A DNA stretch of 64,000 bases from Paraburkholderia sp. Tr-20389 (GTDB lineage: Bacteria > Pseudomonadota > Gammaproteobacteria > Burkholderiales > Burkholderiaceae), in assembly GCF_017104565.1 (NCBI RefSeq), contig NZ_JAAGPD010000050.1, positions 1 through 64,000 of the forward strand. Reading direction: 5' to 3'. A model generated the notes under the pieces. The model was not told where the DNA came from. It saw nothing but the letters and a program-made list of their open reading frames with translations, and ran no database searches. Shown here piece after piece: positions 29,026 through 37,883 of this stretch (its first letter is position 1; each line of letters opens with the position of its first letter). Made by a program: the position numbers and the translations under genes.

Positions 29026-30030
29026 ATGCAGCCGGTGACTATTCAGACAGAAGGCATGATTCACATCTTCAACGGGTTTCACAATCCGAACGGCGGCAGC
29101 GAGCAGGAGGCGCTGCGCCTGTACGAGCTGCTGCGCGGCAAGAGCGACGTGCAGCTATGGAGCACGTCGTCGCGGACCTCCGAGGAACTGTCGGCGGCGT
29201 ATCCGATTCGCCGCGTCGCGCCGCACAAGGCGAGCGTGCCGCGCGGCGGCACTTATGTGTTCGTCGGCGCGCACTGGCGCAACCGTCTGTGGCCGTATTT
29301 CGCGGGCCGTCCCGAACGGCTCGTGTACGTGTTCAACACATTTCATCCGAAACTGCTCGCGCTCACGTCGACGCCGCAGCCGCTGTTGCGCTGGCCCGCG
29401 GCCGAGTACGTGCTGATCTCCGCGTTCCAGTCGCGGCTGCTTGGCGTGAAGGGCGAGATCCAGCCTTCGCCGATCGACATCAGCCGCTTTGCGCCGCGCG
29501 CGCATGAAGCGCATGCGCGACCCGTCGTCGGCCGCTTGAGCCGCGATACGTCCGACAAGCATCATCCCGACGACATCGCCGTCTACAAGACACTCGCCGC
29601 GCGCGGTTGCAAGCTGCTGTTGCAAGGCGCGACGACCCTGACGGGCGCGTTGCCGCAAGACGATTCGATCCGGCTTTTGCCCGAAGGTGCGATGTCCGCG
29701 CCGGACTTCCTGCACGAACTCGATATCTTTTACTACCGCACGGGCGAACACGTCGAAACGTTCGGCCGCGTGGTGCTCGAGGCAATGGCGTGCGGTTTGC
29801 CCGTCGTGTGTCACCGTCATGGCGGCTACATGGATGTCGTGCGGCACGGCGAGAACGGCTATCTGTTCGATACATCCGAAGAGGCGCTGGCGATACTCGA
29901 TCAGTTGATCGAGCAACCGGCGTTGCGCGCGCAGATCGGCGCGGCCGCGCGCAAAACGGTCGAGCAGCTATATTCGCGCGAGGCGCTCGACGCGCGCACG
30001 GCGTTCTATCTACGCGACGCGACGCGATGA
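29026..30030 (+). CDS. Family 4 (GT-B) glycosyltransferase
   Basis: This 334-residue transferase has the GT-B layout. A glycine-rich acceptor loop near the start (FNGFHNPNGGSEQEALRLYE) is followed by a donor-binding C-terminal half with the E-x7-E type motif in FGRVVLEAMACGLPVVCHRHGG. Such enzymes add sugars to LPS core or O-antigen. It lies between msbA and a WaaL-like gene, which supports an envelope role. The start is uncertain: ATG 29056 would give MIHIFNGFHNP and may be the true one. The donor and acceptor are unknown. Confidence 0.85.
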   Translation: MQPVTIQTEGMIHIFNGFHNPNGGSEQEALRLYELLRGKSDVQLWSTSSRTSEELSAAYPIRRVAPHKASVPRGGTYVFVGAHWRNRLWPYFAGRPERLVYVFNTFHPKLLALTSTPQPLLRWPAAEYVLISAFQSRLLGVKGEIQPSPIDISRFAPRAHEAHARPVVGRLSRDTSDKHHPDDIAVYKTLAARGCKLLLQGATTLTGALPQDDSIRLLPEGAMSAPDFLHELDIFYYRTGEHVETFGRVVLEAMACGLPVVCHRHGGYMDVVRHGENGYLFDTSEEALAILDQLIEQPALRAQIGAAARKTVEQLYSREALDARTAFYLRDATR

Positions 30031-30270
30031 ATTGCCGGGCCTTACCATTGCTTGCGAGTCTGGCCGGGGCGCAACCAAATCGTACGCACGCCGTGAGATG
30101 ATGGCGACGGCGCAACTCGTGCCGCCGGCGCGAATGGCAAGAGAGCGGGCAGGATCAAGCAGGCAAGATCGACAAAAGGCACCGGCTGAACGACGCGTGT
30201 GCCACTGACGCAGCGAGCTGACGGTCCACAGCTACGCGAGCGCACTTCGTCATTGAGAGTTGAAGCACAC

Positions 30271-31545
30271 ATGCAACACGCCAGAAAAGATTCGTATCCG
30301 TTGATCCTTGCGCGAACTTTCGCGCTCGTCGCGCTGTTTGCCGTTCCGTTGTCCACTGCAGGCGTCAACATCGCGGCGTCGCTGTTTGCAGCGTGCGCGT
30401 TGCTGTCGCCAGAGGTTTGGCGCAACTGGCGTGCGATTTTCACGGACCGTGTCAGCGTCGCCGCGTTGCTGCTCGCCGCTGCGTTGGCGCTGAGCCTCGC
30501 GTGGACGAGCGCGGATCGCGGGCATGCGCTCGACTTCCTGATGAAGTACCGCAAGCTGATTTATCTGCCGCTGCTGATGCTGACGTTCCGCGATTGCCGT
30601 ACGACGGCCTGGACGACCGTCGCGAAGTGGGCATTGTTCGGCGCGCTGACCTTTGCGTTGCTGCTGTCGTGTTCGAATTACGTTGGCTGGACTTCGATTG
30701 GCCCGTGGCATTCGGATACCGATCCCATCCGCCGCGCGTGGGTGTTCAAGGATCACATCGCCGCAGGGATCATGACGGCGCTGCTGTTCTACCTTGCGCT
30801 GAACTTCGCGAAGCATGCGCGTTCGCGTGCCGTGAAGGCCGTGCTCTATGTCGTCGCGCTGCTCGCGATCGTCAATGTGCTGTTGATGATGCAAGGGCGC
30901 ACGGGGCAGATCATCGCGATGCTCTTCATTGTGATCTACGTCGTGACGTACTTCGTGTCGCTGCGCGGTATGAAGCCGTGGGTGCGATGGGGCAGTGGCG
31001 TCGTGCTGGTGGCCGTCGCGGGTAGCCTCGTCTACGCGGCGCTGCATTCTCACGGCTCGCGGCTCGCTGAAACGAATGACGAAATCAGCGCGTACGAGAC
31101 GTCGAACAAGAACACATCGATGGGCGTGCGCATCGTGTTCTACCGGCGCAGCCTTGAACTGATAGGCGAGCGTCCTCTCATCGGTCATGGCGTGGGCACC
31201 GTGCAGGAAGAGTTCGATGCCTACGCGCGCAACGCCACGGGCGCGGCCGCCGCGACGGCGGGCAATCCGCACAACGAATTCCTGCTGATGGGGATTCAGC
31301 TGGGCGCACTCGGTATCGCGCTGTTTGTGTTCTTTCTCGTGCAGATCGGACGGTCCGCGCTCGAGTTGCGCGAGCCGGCGCGCACGATCGTCTTTGCTTA
31401 TCTGTTCGCCTTTGCGATCGGCTGTTTTGCGAATTCGCTGTTGCTCAACTTTACCGAAGGCAATCTGTTTATTTTCCTCGTCGGTATCTTCCTGAGTTGT
31501 CGCAAAGGCACGCCGTCGAAAGCGGAAGAGCGTGTGGCTCGCTAA
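30271..31545 (+). CDS. O-antigen ligase family (WaaL-like) membrane protein
   Basis: This 424-residue protein has about ten to twelve hydrophobic segments with a larger periplasmic loop. That loop contains the Wzy_C-type region: GVRIVFYRRSLELIGERPLIGHGVG and the HNEFLLMGIQLGALG motif, with the conserved His of ligases. WaaL joins O-antigen to lipid A-core in the periplasm. The ATG at 30271 starts at the first membrane helix; the upstream open frame is not homologous. A polymerase (Wzy) role is the alternative, but the position beside msbA and core transferases favours a ligase. Confidence 0.82.
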   Translation: MQHARKDSYPLILARTFALVALFAVPLSTAGVNIAASLFAACALLSPEVWRNWRAIFTDRVSVAALLLAAALALSLAWTSADRGHALDFLMKYRKLIYLPLLMLTFRDCRTTAWTTVAKWALFGALTFALLLSCSNYVGWTSIGPWHSDTDPIRRAWVFKDHIAAGIMTALLFYLALNFAKHARSRAVKAVLYVVALLAIVNVLLMMQGRTGQIIAMLFIVIYVVTYFVSLRGMKPWVRWGSGVVLVAVAGSLVYAALHSHGSRLAETNDEISAYETSNKNTSMGVRIVFYRRSLELIGERPLIGHGVGTVQEEFDAYARNATGAAAATAGNPHNEFLLMGIQLGALGIALFVFFLVQIGRSALELREPARTIVFAYLFAFAIGCFANSLLLNFTEGNLFIFLVGIFLSCRKGTPSKAEERVAR

Positions 31546-31572
31546 GCGTCGGCCCGGACGTTTCGAGCTTTG

Positions 31573-31869
31573 TCAAACCCCGCTCGTCACCAGCGACAGC
31601 ACCGACAGATCGGGATGTGTGCCCTCGATGATGCTCTTGCCGATGTGCACGGCTTCGTCGCTGGCATCGTCGAGTGTTTTGAAAGACTCCTCGCCGTCGG
31701 CGTGAAATGGGACCGTGTGACCCGGCAGTTTCGGGTTCGCGCCGGGATGACAGACGTAGCCGATATAGGTGTAGCGCGCCGTGCCGTCTTTCAGCGACGG
31801 CGCGACGTGAATCTCGAAGCCTTCATAGTCGACTTGTTGCCAGCTCAGGGTTACGGCTTCGTCGCTCAT
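31573..31869 (-). CDS. Conserved-type hypothetical protein, 98 aa
   Basis: This 98-residue soluble, acidic protein (MSDEAVTLSWQQVDYEGFEI) has no domain I recognise. It has mixed beta-strand character (IHVAPSLKDGTARYTYIGYVCHPG) and a good GGAGG sequence ahead of the ATG. Composition is normal for a real protein, and it converges on the waaL-like gene. It is one of three small leftward genes between waaL and rng. Confidence 0.75.
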   Translation of the reverse strand: MSDEAVTLSWQQVDYEGFEIHVAPSLKDGTARYTYIGYVCHPGANPKLPGHTVPFHADGEESFKTLDDASDEAVHIGKSIIEGTHPDLSVLSLVTSGV

Positions 31870-31995
31870 GATCGCCTCCGTACGGCGCGTCGTGCGGCCT
31901 GAGGGTGACGGGCGGGGCCGACGCTTGCCGGTGTCGTGCGCCGCGGCGAGCGGCGCGAGTGGATAGGGATTGGGGATGGATGGGTACGGGGCGGC

Positions 31996-32157
31996 TCAGT
32001 GACGGTGCCGCAGGCGTTCCCACCAGCGATGCCCGTCGAGGCGACCCGGCATCCCGTCGCGATAGTGATGCTCGCGCCGCAACTGATGCGACAGCAGCGT
32101 CACGATCACCGCCAGCACGACGATGCCGACCACGATACCAACCATTGACTCAGCCAT
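31996..32157 (-). CDS. Small single-pass membrane protein, 53 aa
   Basis: This 53-residue protein has one hydrophobic helix (MVGIVVGIVVLAVIVTLLS, residues 5-23) followed by a strongly basic His/Arg-rich tail (HQLRREHHYRDGMPGRLDG and on to HRWWERLRHRH). A GGAGG sequence seven bases before the ATG supports translation. The start MAESM and the size are consistent, but the family is not recognised. Confidence 0.65.
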   Translation of the reverse strand: MAESMVGIVVGIVVLAVIVTLLSHQLRREHHYRDGMPGRLDGHRWWERLRHRH

Positions 32158-32242
32158 GACAGCCTCCGTCTATTGCAACTGCATACGGAAAGTCTAGTTG
32201 ATTTGCCGGAAGAGGGCGCGGGATCGGCTGCCTCGCCTGTGA

Positions 32243-32270
32243 GGCGCCAGGCGCCAGGCGCCAGGCGCCG
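32243..32270. repeat. Four tandem copies of a 7-bp unit
   Basis: GGCGCCA is repeated three times and followed by GGCGCCG. Each unit contains the palindrome GGCGCC. It is intergenic, between two small leftward genes. Confidence 0.95.
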
Positions 32271-32383
32271 GTCAAACCCGTTTCGGTTTTCCCATTGACG
32301 CCGCTCGCGATCGATCGCTGTAACCTCTACACGGAAGCGATTGAAATTTCGTATCGCACATCGATGCGCGGCGCATCGGCAGG

Positions 32384-32572
32384 TCAGTTTTCGTCGTCGG
32401 AAAGCAGCGCTTCCAGGCCGAACAACCAGGCGATGCCGAAGGTCAGCATGCCCGCCGCCGTGCGTTTTCGCTGGGTGTTTTTCTCGTGAGCGGACGGACT
32501 GCAAAGCCCGTCGTAGCAAGGGCTCGGCAGGGGTGTCTGATCGTCGTTGTAGTCGTATTGTTCGGAGCGCAT
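32384..32572 (-). CDS. Small putative membrane protein, 62 aa
   Basis: This 62-residue protein has a polar N-terminus with two cysteines (SPCYDGLCSPSAHEKNTQRK) and one hydrophobic stretch (GMLTFGIAWLFGLEALL). It ends in acidic SDDEN. GGGAGG lies five bases before the ATG. It is probably real because of the ribosome binding site and balanced composition. Function is unknown; it lies just downstream of rng on the same strand. Confidence 0.65.
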   Translation of the reverse strand: MRSEQYDYNDDQTPLPSPCYDGLCSPSAHEKNTQRKRTAAGMLTFGIAWLFGLEALLSDDEN

Positions 32573-32649
32573 GTCGCCTCCCGCGTGCGGTGTCGATTGC
32601 GACCAAGCAAGCGATGTGCCCGACGGGTTGGCTTTGATGGACGGCGCGG

Positions 32650-34119
32650 TTACATCAGGACAATATCGTACTGCTCCTGACTAAGATTCGACTCGACCTG
32701 CAATGACACCGGCTTGCCGATGAAGTCGATCAGCATCGCCAGATGCTGGGATTCTTCCTCCAGGAACAGATCGATCACCTGCTGCGAAGCGACCACGCGA
32801 AACTCGCGCGGATTGAACTGACGCGACTCCCGCAGAATTTCACGCAGCACGTCATAGCAAACGGTGCGTGCCGTTTTCACCTGCCCTTTGCCCTGGCACA
32901 CGGGACAAGGCTCGCACAGCACATGCGCGAGCGATTCGCGCGTACGCTTTCTGGTCATCTCGACGAGACCCAACTGCGAGAACCCGTTGACCGTCACACG
33001 CGTGCGGTCGCGCGCGAGCGCCTTCTTCAGTTCTCCAAGCACCTGATCGCGATGCTCGGTGTTCTCCATGTCGATGAAGTCGATGATGATCACGCCGCCC
33101 AGATTGCGCAGCCGCAATTGCCGCGCGATCGTATGCGCCGCTTCGAGGTTGGTCTTGAAGATCGTATCGTCGAAATTGCGCGCGCCGACATAGCCGCCCG
33201 TATTGACGTCGATGGTCGTCATCGCTTCCGTCTGGTCGATCACCAGATAGCCGCCCGACTTCAGATCGACACGCCGCGATAGCGCACGCTGGATTTCGGT
33301 CTCGATGTTGTACAGATCGAAGAGGGGGCGCTCGCCCGTGTAGTGATGCAGCTTCGACGAAACAGCGGGTGTGAACTCGGCCGCGAACTCCGTGAGCATC
33401 TGAAACGTCTCGCGAGAATCCACCTGAATGCGCGTGGTTTCGTCGTTGACGAAGTCGCGCAGCACGCGCTGCGCGAGATTCAGATCCTGATAGAGCAGGC
33501 TGGTGGGCGGCATGCGCTGCCCCTGCGAGAGTATCGTCGCCCACGTCTTGCGGAGATACGCGACGTCGGCGGCCAGCTCCTCGCTCGTCGCGTCTTCGGC
33601 GATGGTGCGCACGATATAGCCGCCCTTCTCGTCGACGGGCAGCACCGACGTGAGCCGCGCTCGCACGGCTTCGCGCTCCGCTTCGCTTTCGATCTTCTGC
33701 GAGATGCCGATATGCGGTTCCTGCGGCAGATAGACGAGCGTGCGCCCGGCGATGCTCACCTGTGTGGAGAGCCGCGCGCCTTTGGTGCCGATCGGATCCT
33801 TGACGACCTGAACCATCAAGGTTTGCCCTTCGAAAACGATCTTCTCGATGGGCTGATGCGGCACCTGTTGCTGCGGTTCACCCGCGAGCCGCGGATGCCA
33901 GATATCGGCGACGTGCAGAAACGCGGCACGTTCCAGACCGATGTCGATGAACGCGGACTGCATGCCCGGCAGCACACGCACAACCTTGCCGAGATAGACA
34001 TTGCCGACCCGCCCGCGCGACAGCGTGCGTTCGACGTGAAGCTCCTGCACTGCGCCCTGCTGGACCAACGCTACGCGCGTCTCCTGTGGCGTAACGTTAA
34101 TCAGGATTTCTTCGTTCAT
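32650..34119 (-). CDS. rng: Ribonuclease G
   Basis: This 489-residue endoribonuclease of the RNase E/G family matures 16S rRNA 5' ends and degrades mRNA. The S1-like domain (GNVYLGKVVRVLPGMQSAFIDIG) comes first, and the DNase I-like catalytic region has the metal Asp residues in TTIDVNTGGYVG and IIIDFIDM. The zinc-link CEPCPVCQGKG matches RNase G. It lacks the long C-terminal scaffold of RNase E. It ends the leftward run hemF-nadD-rsfS-rlmH-maf-rng and starts 9 bases after the maf stop. Confidence 0.96.
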   Translation of the reverse strand: MNEEILINVTPQETRVALVQQGAVQELHVERTLSRGRVGNVYLGKVVRVLPGMQSAFIDIGLERAAFLHVADIWHPRLAGEPQQQVPHQPIEKIVFEGQTLMVQVVKDPIGTKGARLSTQVSIAGRTLVYLPQEPHIGISQKIESEAEREAVRARLTSVLPVDEKGGYIVRTIAEDATSEELAADVAYLRKTWATILSQGQRMPPTSLLYQDLNLAQRVLRDFVNDETTRIQVDSRETFQMLTEFAAEFTPAVSSKLHHYTGERPLFDLYNIETEIQRALSRRVDLKSGGYLVIDQTEAMTTIDVNTGGYVGARNFDDTIFKTNLEAAHTIARQLRLRNLGGVIIIDFIDMENTEHRDQVLGELKKALARDRTRVTVNGFSQLGLVEMTRKRTRESLAHVLCEPCPVCQGKGQVKTARTVCYDVLREILRESRQFNPREFRVVASQQVIDLFLEEESQHLAMLIDFIGKPVSLQVESNLSQEQYDIVLM

Positions 34120-34128
34120 GGTGTTGTT

Positions 34129-34755
34129 CTAGAAGTCGATGCGCGCCGCACGTAGAAGGGCAGCGGTTTCAAACAATGGCAAACCCATGATACCTGAATA
34201 GGACCCGTCGATATGCTCGATGAACTCCGCGGCGCGCCCCTGAATGCCATACGCGCCTGCCTTGCCGAGCGGCTCGCCGCTTGCTGCGTAGCGGCGTAGC
34301 GCGTCGCTTTGCACTGCAGCAAAACGGACCCGCGACACGGAGAGCGCGGGCGCCAGCAATTCGCCTTGCGCATCGACGACGGCCACGGCCGTCAGCACTT
34401 CATGATCGCGGCCGATGAGGCGCGAGAGCATCGCCACGGCATCGTCGGTATCGATCGGCTTGCCGAGTATCGCATCGTCGATCGTGACGGTTGTATCGGC
34501 AACCAGAATGGGCGCATTCGCATGACCTCCCGCAACGAGCCGCGCGCGCGCCGCATGCGCCTTCGCGACGCACACGCGCATCACGTAGTCGTGCGCTCGC
34601 TCGCCCGGCAACTCGGCTTCGAGCGCTTCTGCGTCTTCATCGGGACGCGGCAGCAGCAGTTCGAAGCGTACGCCCAGTTGCGTCAGCAGTTCCTGACGGC
34701 GCGGGCTCTGCGATGCGAGATGGACGAACGGAAAAGCGGCACTCTGAATGGACAT
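34129..34755 (-). CDS. maf: Maf-family nucleoside triphosphate pyrophosphatase
   Basis: This 208-residue Maf enzyme hydrolyses non-canonical or dTTP/UTP-type nucleotides to monophosphates. It shows [35 protein letters not shown], and the C-terminal [20 protein letters not shown]. The VADTTV form resembles YhdE (dTTP/UTP pyrophosphatase). The start at 34755 fits the family; the longer open frame upstream has no homology. It lies in the rlmH-maf-rng run. Confidence 0.92.
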   Translation of the reverse strand: MSIQSAAFPFVHLASQSPRRQELLTQLGVRFELLLPRPDEDAEALEAELPGERAHDYVMRVCVAKAHAARARLVAGGHANAPILVADTTVTIDDAILGKPIDTDDAVAMLSRLIGRDHEVLTAVAVVDAQGELLAPALSVSRVRFAAVQSDALRRYAASGEPLGKAGAYGIQGRAAEFIEHIDGSYSGIMGLPLFETAALLRAARIDF

Positions 34756-34916
34756 GGATCGGTCACCAGCGAAGAAGAACGGCGCGGCCTCGCAGCGCGA
34801 CGCCGATAACAGGTGTTGAGCGTAACAGACAGGGAGGGCGGCGCGCACCCTGGCCGTCCGGCCAGGTTGTGCGCAGGGACGCGGAATCTGAAGATATCCG
34901 TATGTTCAGACGGAGG

Positions 34917-35387
34917 TCAGACCCGATGATACGGATGATTCTGCGTGATGGTCCACGCGCGATACAACTGTTCGGCAAGCAGTACGCGGACCATCGCGTG
35001 TGGCAGCGTGAGACTCGACACGCGCAGCAACATGTCGGCGCGCGCTTTCAGGTCGGGATCCAGCCCGTCGGCGCCACCGATCAGAAACGCGACGTCGCGT
35101 CCGTCCTGTTGCCAGGTCGGCAGAGCGTTCGCGAGCTGCATCGTCGTCCAGTCTTTGCCGCGTTCGTCGAGCGCAACGATGCGGGCATTCTTCGGCAGCG
35201 CCGCTTCGATCTTCTGCCGCTCGGACGCCATCACGCTTTCAGCGGAACGGCCCGACGAGCGCTGCTCCGGTTTGATTTCACGCAGTTCGATGCGCAGTTC
35301 GGGCGGCATGCGCTTCGCGTATTCATCGAAGCCCGTAGCGATCCAGTCCGGCATCTTGTGGCCGACCGCAAGGATATGCAGTTTCAT
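34917..35387 (-). CDS. rlmH: 23S rRNA pseudouridine(1915) N3-methyltransferase
   Basis: This 156-residue SPOUT methyltransferase opens with [16 protein letters not shown]. It has the SAM-binding knot ([13 protein letters not shown]) and ends with [19 protein letters not shown]. The family methylates pseudouridine 1915 in helix 69 of 23S rRNA on the assembled 70S ribosome. It follows rsfS, which is its usual neighbour in many bacteria. Confidence 0.97.
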   Translation of the reverse strand: MKLHILAVGHKMPDWIATGFDEYAKRMPPELRIELREIKPEQRSSGRSAESVMASERQKIEAALPKNARIVALDERGKDWTTMQLANALPTWQQDGRDVAFLIGGADGLDPDLKARADMLLRVSSLTLPHAMVRVLLAEQLYRAWTITQNHPYHRV

Positions 35388-35457
35388 TGGCGACCTCGCG
35401 CGGATTCAGTGCCGCGCACGACGGCGAGCACAAACCGTGGCTCGAACAGCGGCGTGC

Positions 35458-35916
35458 TCACGAACGGCGGCGAGCGGGTGCCTTGCGAGCCGGACGCGCA
35501 ACGGGGGCTTCGTCTTCCTCGTCTTCGTCGTCGAGCGGCTCGGACGGACGCGCGCCTCCGAAGGGGTTCGGTGTCGACAGTTTCACGCGCACCGGCTTGT
35601 CGCCCCAGATCTCTTCGAGGTTGTAGTACTGGCGCAGCGCGGGTTGCAGGATGTGCACGACGGCATCGCCGCAATCCACCAGCACCCATTCGCCGATGTC
35701 TTCGCCTTCCGTGCTGATGATGTCGCCGCCCGCTTCCTTGACCTTCTCGCGCACGCTGGACGCGAGCGCCTTGGTCTGGCGGTTCGACGTGCCGCTCGCG
35801 ACGATCACGCGGTCGAACAGTTCGGTGAGGTGGCTGGTGTTGAACACCCGGATGTCTTGCGCCTTGACGTCTTCGAGTCCGTCGACGATGGCACGTTGAA
35901 GCTTGCGTATATCCAT
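35458..35916 (-). CDS. rsfS: Ribosome silencing factor RsfS
   Basis: This 152-residue protein carries the RsfS/DUF143 domain (MDIRKLQRAIVDGLEDVKAQ, RVIVASGTSNRQTKALA, WVLVDCGDAVVHI). Such proteins bind L14 and stop subunit joining when nutrients are low. After residue 120 there is an added tail, acidic (DDEDEEDE) and then basic (ARPARKAPARRRS), which most RsfS lack. It starts two bases beyond the nadD stop, so the two are translationally close. Confidence 0.95.
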   Translation of the reverse strand: MDIRKLQRAIVDGLEDVKAQDIRVFNTSHLTELFDRVIVASGTSNRQTKALASSVREKVKEAGGDIISTEGEDIGEWVLVDCGDAVVHILQPALRQYYNLEEIWGDKPVRVKLSTPNPFGGARPSEPLDDEDEEDEAPVARPARKAPARRRS

Positions 35917-35918
35917 GA

Positions 35919-36596
35919 TTACCGATGGTACAGATGATGTTGAACAATATAGTCCCACACTGCCGTGGGGACATGATTCTGTGCAGATTGGCCGTCGCCG
36001 GCCGCTGCTGCGTTTTCGAGCGACGCGCGCAGGTGCGCGCGAATGTCGGTGGCCGATACGTCGAACGCCAGCGACGTATCGATCAGCAAATGCCCGGCCG
36101 GGGTCGCCTGCAGCGTGGCGGCGTCAGCCGCGCGTTGCGCGATTGCCGCTGCGACGGCGGGCGGCACGTCCGATACGTCGAAGCCCGGGCGCGTCGCCGC
36201 TGCGATATGCGCGTAGTCGAACAACTGCTGCCAGTCGCGCCAGGTGTCGAGCCGCACCAGCTGGTCCGCGCCGATCAGCAGCGAGATCGACGCGTCTTTT
36301 CCTTCGCGTTCGCGCCAGCGCCGCAACGTATCGACCGTGTAAGTCGGGCCGTCGTGCTCGATTTCATCCGTGGCGACACTGACCGTCACACCCGGCAGCG
36401 TCAGCGACGCGGCGGCCGCGCGGGTCATGGCGAGCCGGTGCCCGGCCGCCGACACATCCGCTTTCTGCCACGGCTGACCGGCCGGCATCAGCACGAGTTC
36501 GGTCAGATCGAGCGCACCGGCGAAACGCCGTGCGAGCGCGAGGTGGCCGTCGTGGATGGGATCGAACGTGCCGCCGAGTATGCCGATGCGGCGCAA
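35919..36596 (-). CDS. nadD: Nicotinate-nucleotide adenylyltransferase; start codon uncertain
   Basis: This enzyme makes deamido-NAD from nicotinate mononucleotide and ATP. It has [19 protein letters not shown], the (H/T)xGH motif of nucleotidyltransferases, and the C-terminal [10 protein letters not shown] motif. No ATG or GTG lies in frame between the hemF stop (36687-36689) and the conserved start. TTG 36596 gives MRRIGILGG, but it has no Shine-Dalgarno sequence. An in-frame CTG at 36635 has AAGGA seven bases upstream and would add 13 residues. The gene follows hemF in the same reading frame and precedes rsfS by two bases. Confidence 0.93.
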   Translation of the reverse strand: MRRIGILGGTFDPIHDGHLALARRFAGALDLTELVLMPAGQPWQKADVSAAGHRLAMTRAAAASLTLPGVTVSVATDEIEHDGPTYTVDTLRRWREREGKDASISLLIGADQLVRLDTWRDWQQLFDYAHIAAATRPGFDVSDVPPAVAAAIAQRAADAATLQATPAGHLLIDTSLAFDVSATDIRAHLRASLENAAAAGDGQSAQNHVPTAVWDYIVQHHLYHR

Positions 36597-36686
36597 TGTG
36601 CGTTTCAGCGCGACGGTTTGAGCGGTCGGATTCAGTTGCGGTTCCTTTGCCTGTCGGTTGGAGAGGGGGCGGCGCGGCGGAGCGCG

Positions 36687-37619
36687 TCAGACCCACTCGC
36701 GCTGCACGAGAAAGTCGCTGTAGAGGCGCGCTTCCGGCGTGCCCGGCTGGGGCTGCCAGTTGTAGCGCCAGTTCACGACGGGCGGCATCGACATCAGAAT
36801 CGATTCCGTACGTCCCCCGCTTTGCAGCCCGAACAGTGTGCCACGGTCGAACACGAGGTTGAATTCGACGTAACGGCCGCGCCGGTACGCCTGGAAGTCG
36901 CGCTGGGCCTCGCCGTACGGCATGTTGCGGCGCTTCTCGATGACGGGCAGATACGCATTCAGGAACGCATCGCCAACGCTCTTGACCATCGCGAACGATT
37001 TGTCGAAGCCCGGCTCCGAGAAATCGTCGAAGAAAATCCCGCCGATGCCGCGCGGCTCGTTACGATGCTTCAGGAAGAAGTAGTCGTCGCACCAGCGCTT
37101 GAAGCGCGGGTAGAGGTCGTCGCCGTACGGTTGCAGCGCGTCGCGGCAGACCCGGTGGAAATGCTGCGCGTCTTCCTCGAACCCGTAGTAGGGCGTCAGA
37201 TCCATGCCGCCGCCGAACCAGAACACGGGCGCTTCGCCCGCTTTCGTCGCGACCAGGAGGCGCACATTCATGTGAACGGTCGGACAGTACGGGTTGCGCG
37301 GATGCAACACGAGCGACACGCCCATCGCTTCGAAGCCGCGCCCTGCCAGTTGCGGACGCAGTGCGCTCGCCGAGCCGGGCAGTGCATCGCCTTGGACATC
37401 CGAGAAGCCGATGCCCGCGCGTTCGAAAAACGCGCCGTCTTCCAGAATGCGCGTGCAGCCGCCGCCGCGCAGTTTCTCGCCGGGCGCGCGCTGCCAGCTG
37501 TCGGTGGCGAGCGGTGTGCCGTCGAACGCACCGAGCGCGTCGGCGATCCGCGTCTGCAAGCCTTGCATCCAGGAGCGGACGGTCTGGGTATCGTGAGCGT
37601 CGTGAATCGAGTCGATCAT
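36687..37619 (-). CDS. hemF: Oxygen-dependent coproporphyrinogen III oxidase
   Basis: This 310-residue enzyme decarboxylates coproporphyrinogen III in haem synthesis using oxygen. Family motifs are clear: [31 protein letters not shown], and [13 protein letters not shown], then [27 protein letters not shown] in the C-terminal part (quoted here as two known family blocks, [11 protein letters not shown] and GRTESILMS). Length matches HemF. It is the first gene of a leftward run with nadD and rsfS; a 264-base gap separates it from purD. Confidence 0.97.
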   Translation of the reverse strand: MIDSIHDAHDTQTVRSWMQGLQTRIADALGAFDGTPLATDSWQRAPGEKLRGGGCTRILEDGAFFERAGIGFSDVQGDALPGSASALRPQLAGRGFEAMGVSLVLHPRNPYCPTVHMNVRLLVATKAGEAPVFWFGGGMDLTPYYGFEEDAQHFHRVCRDALQPYGDDLYPRFKRWCDDYFFLKHRNEPRGIGGIFFDDFSEPGFDKSFAMVKSVGDAFLNAYLPVIEKRRNMPYGEAQRDFQAYRRGRYVEFNLVFDRGTLFGLQSGGRTESILMSMPPVVNWRYNWQPQPGTPEARLYSDFLVQREWV

Positions 37620-37883
37620 GATATGTGGGGCGCGGCAGCCGGAATACGCTGGCGCGGTCGGGATTCAATGGGACGGATTGGGCGCTATGCGCCGTTCGCG
37701 GCACATGGTCGGGCGGTTGCCGGCGCTGTTCAGCCGGGGCGCACCCCTCGCGGCAGAAATCGGCCGACAGACCCAAGTGTAGCGCCGGCGCGGCCATATG
37801 GCCCCGGAGGGCTGTTTCGCGGGTCCGGGCAGGGTGCCCCGGACGCCGCGCCGGAACGCGCTTCGGCGCGGAAAATGGCCGGT

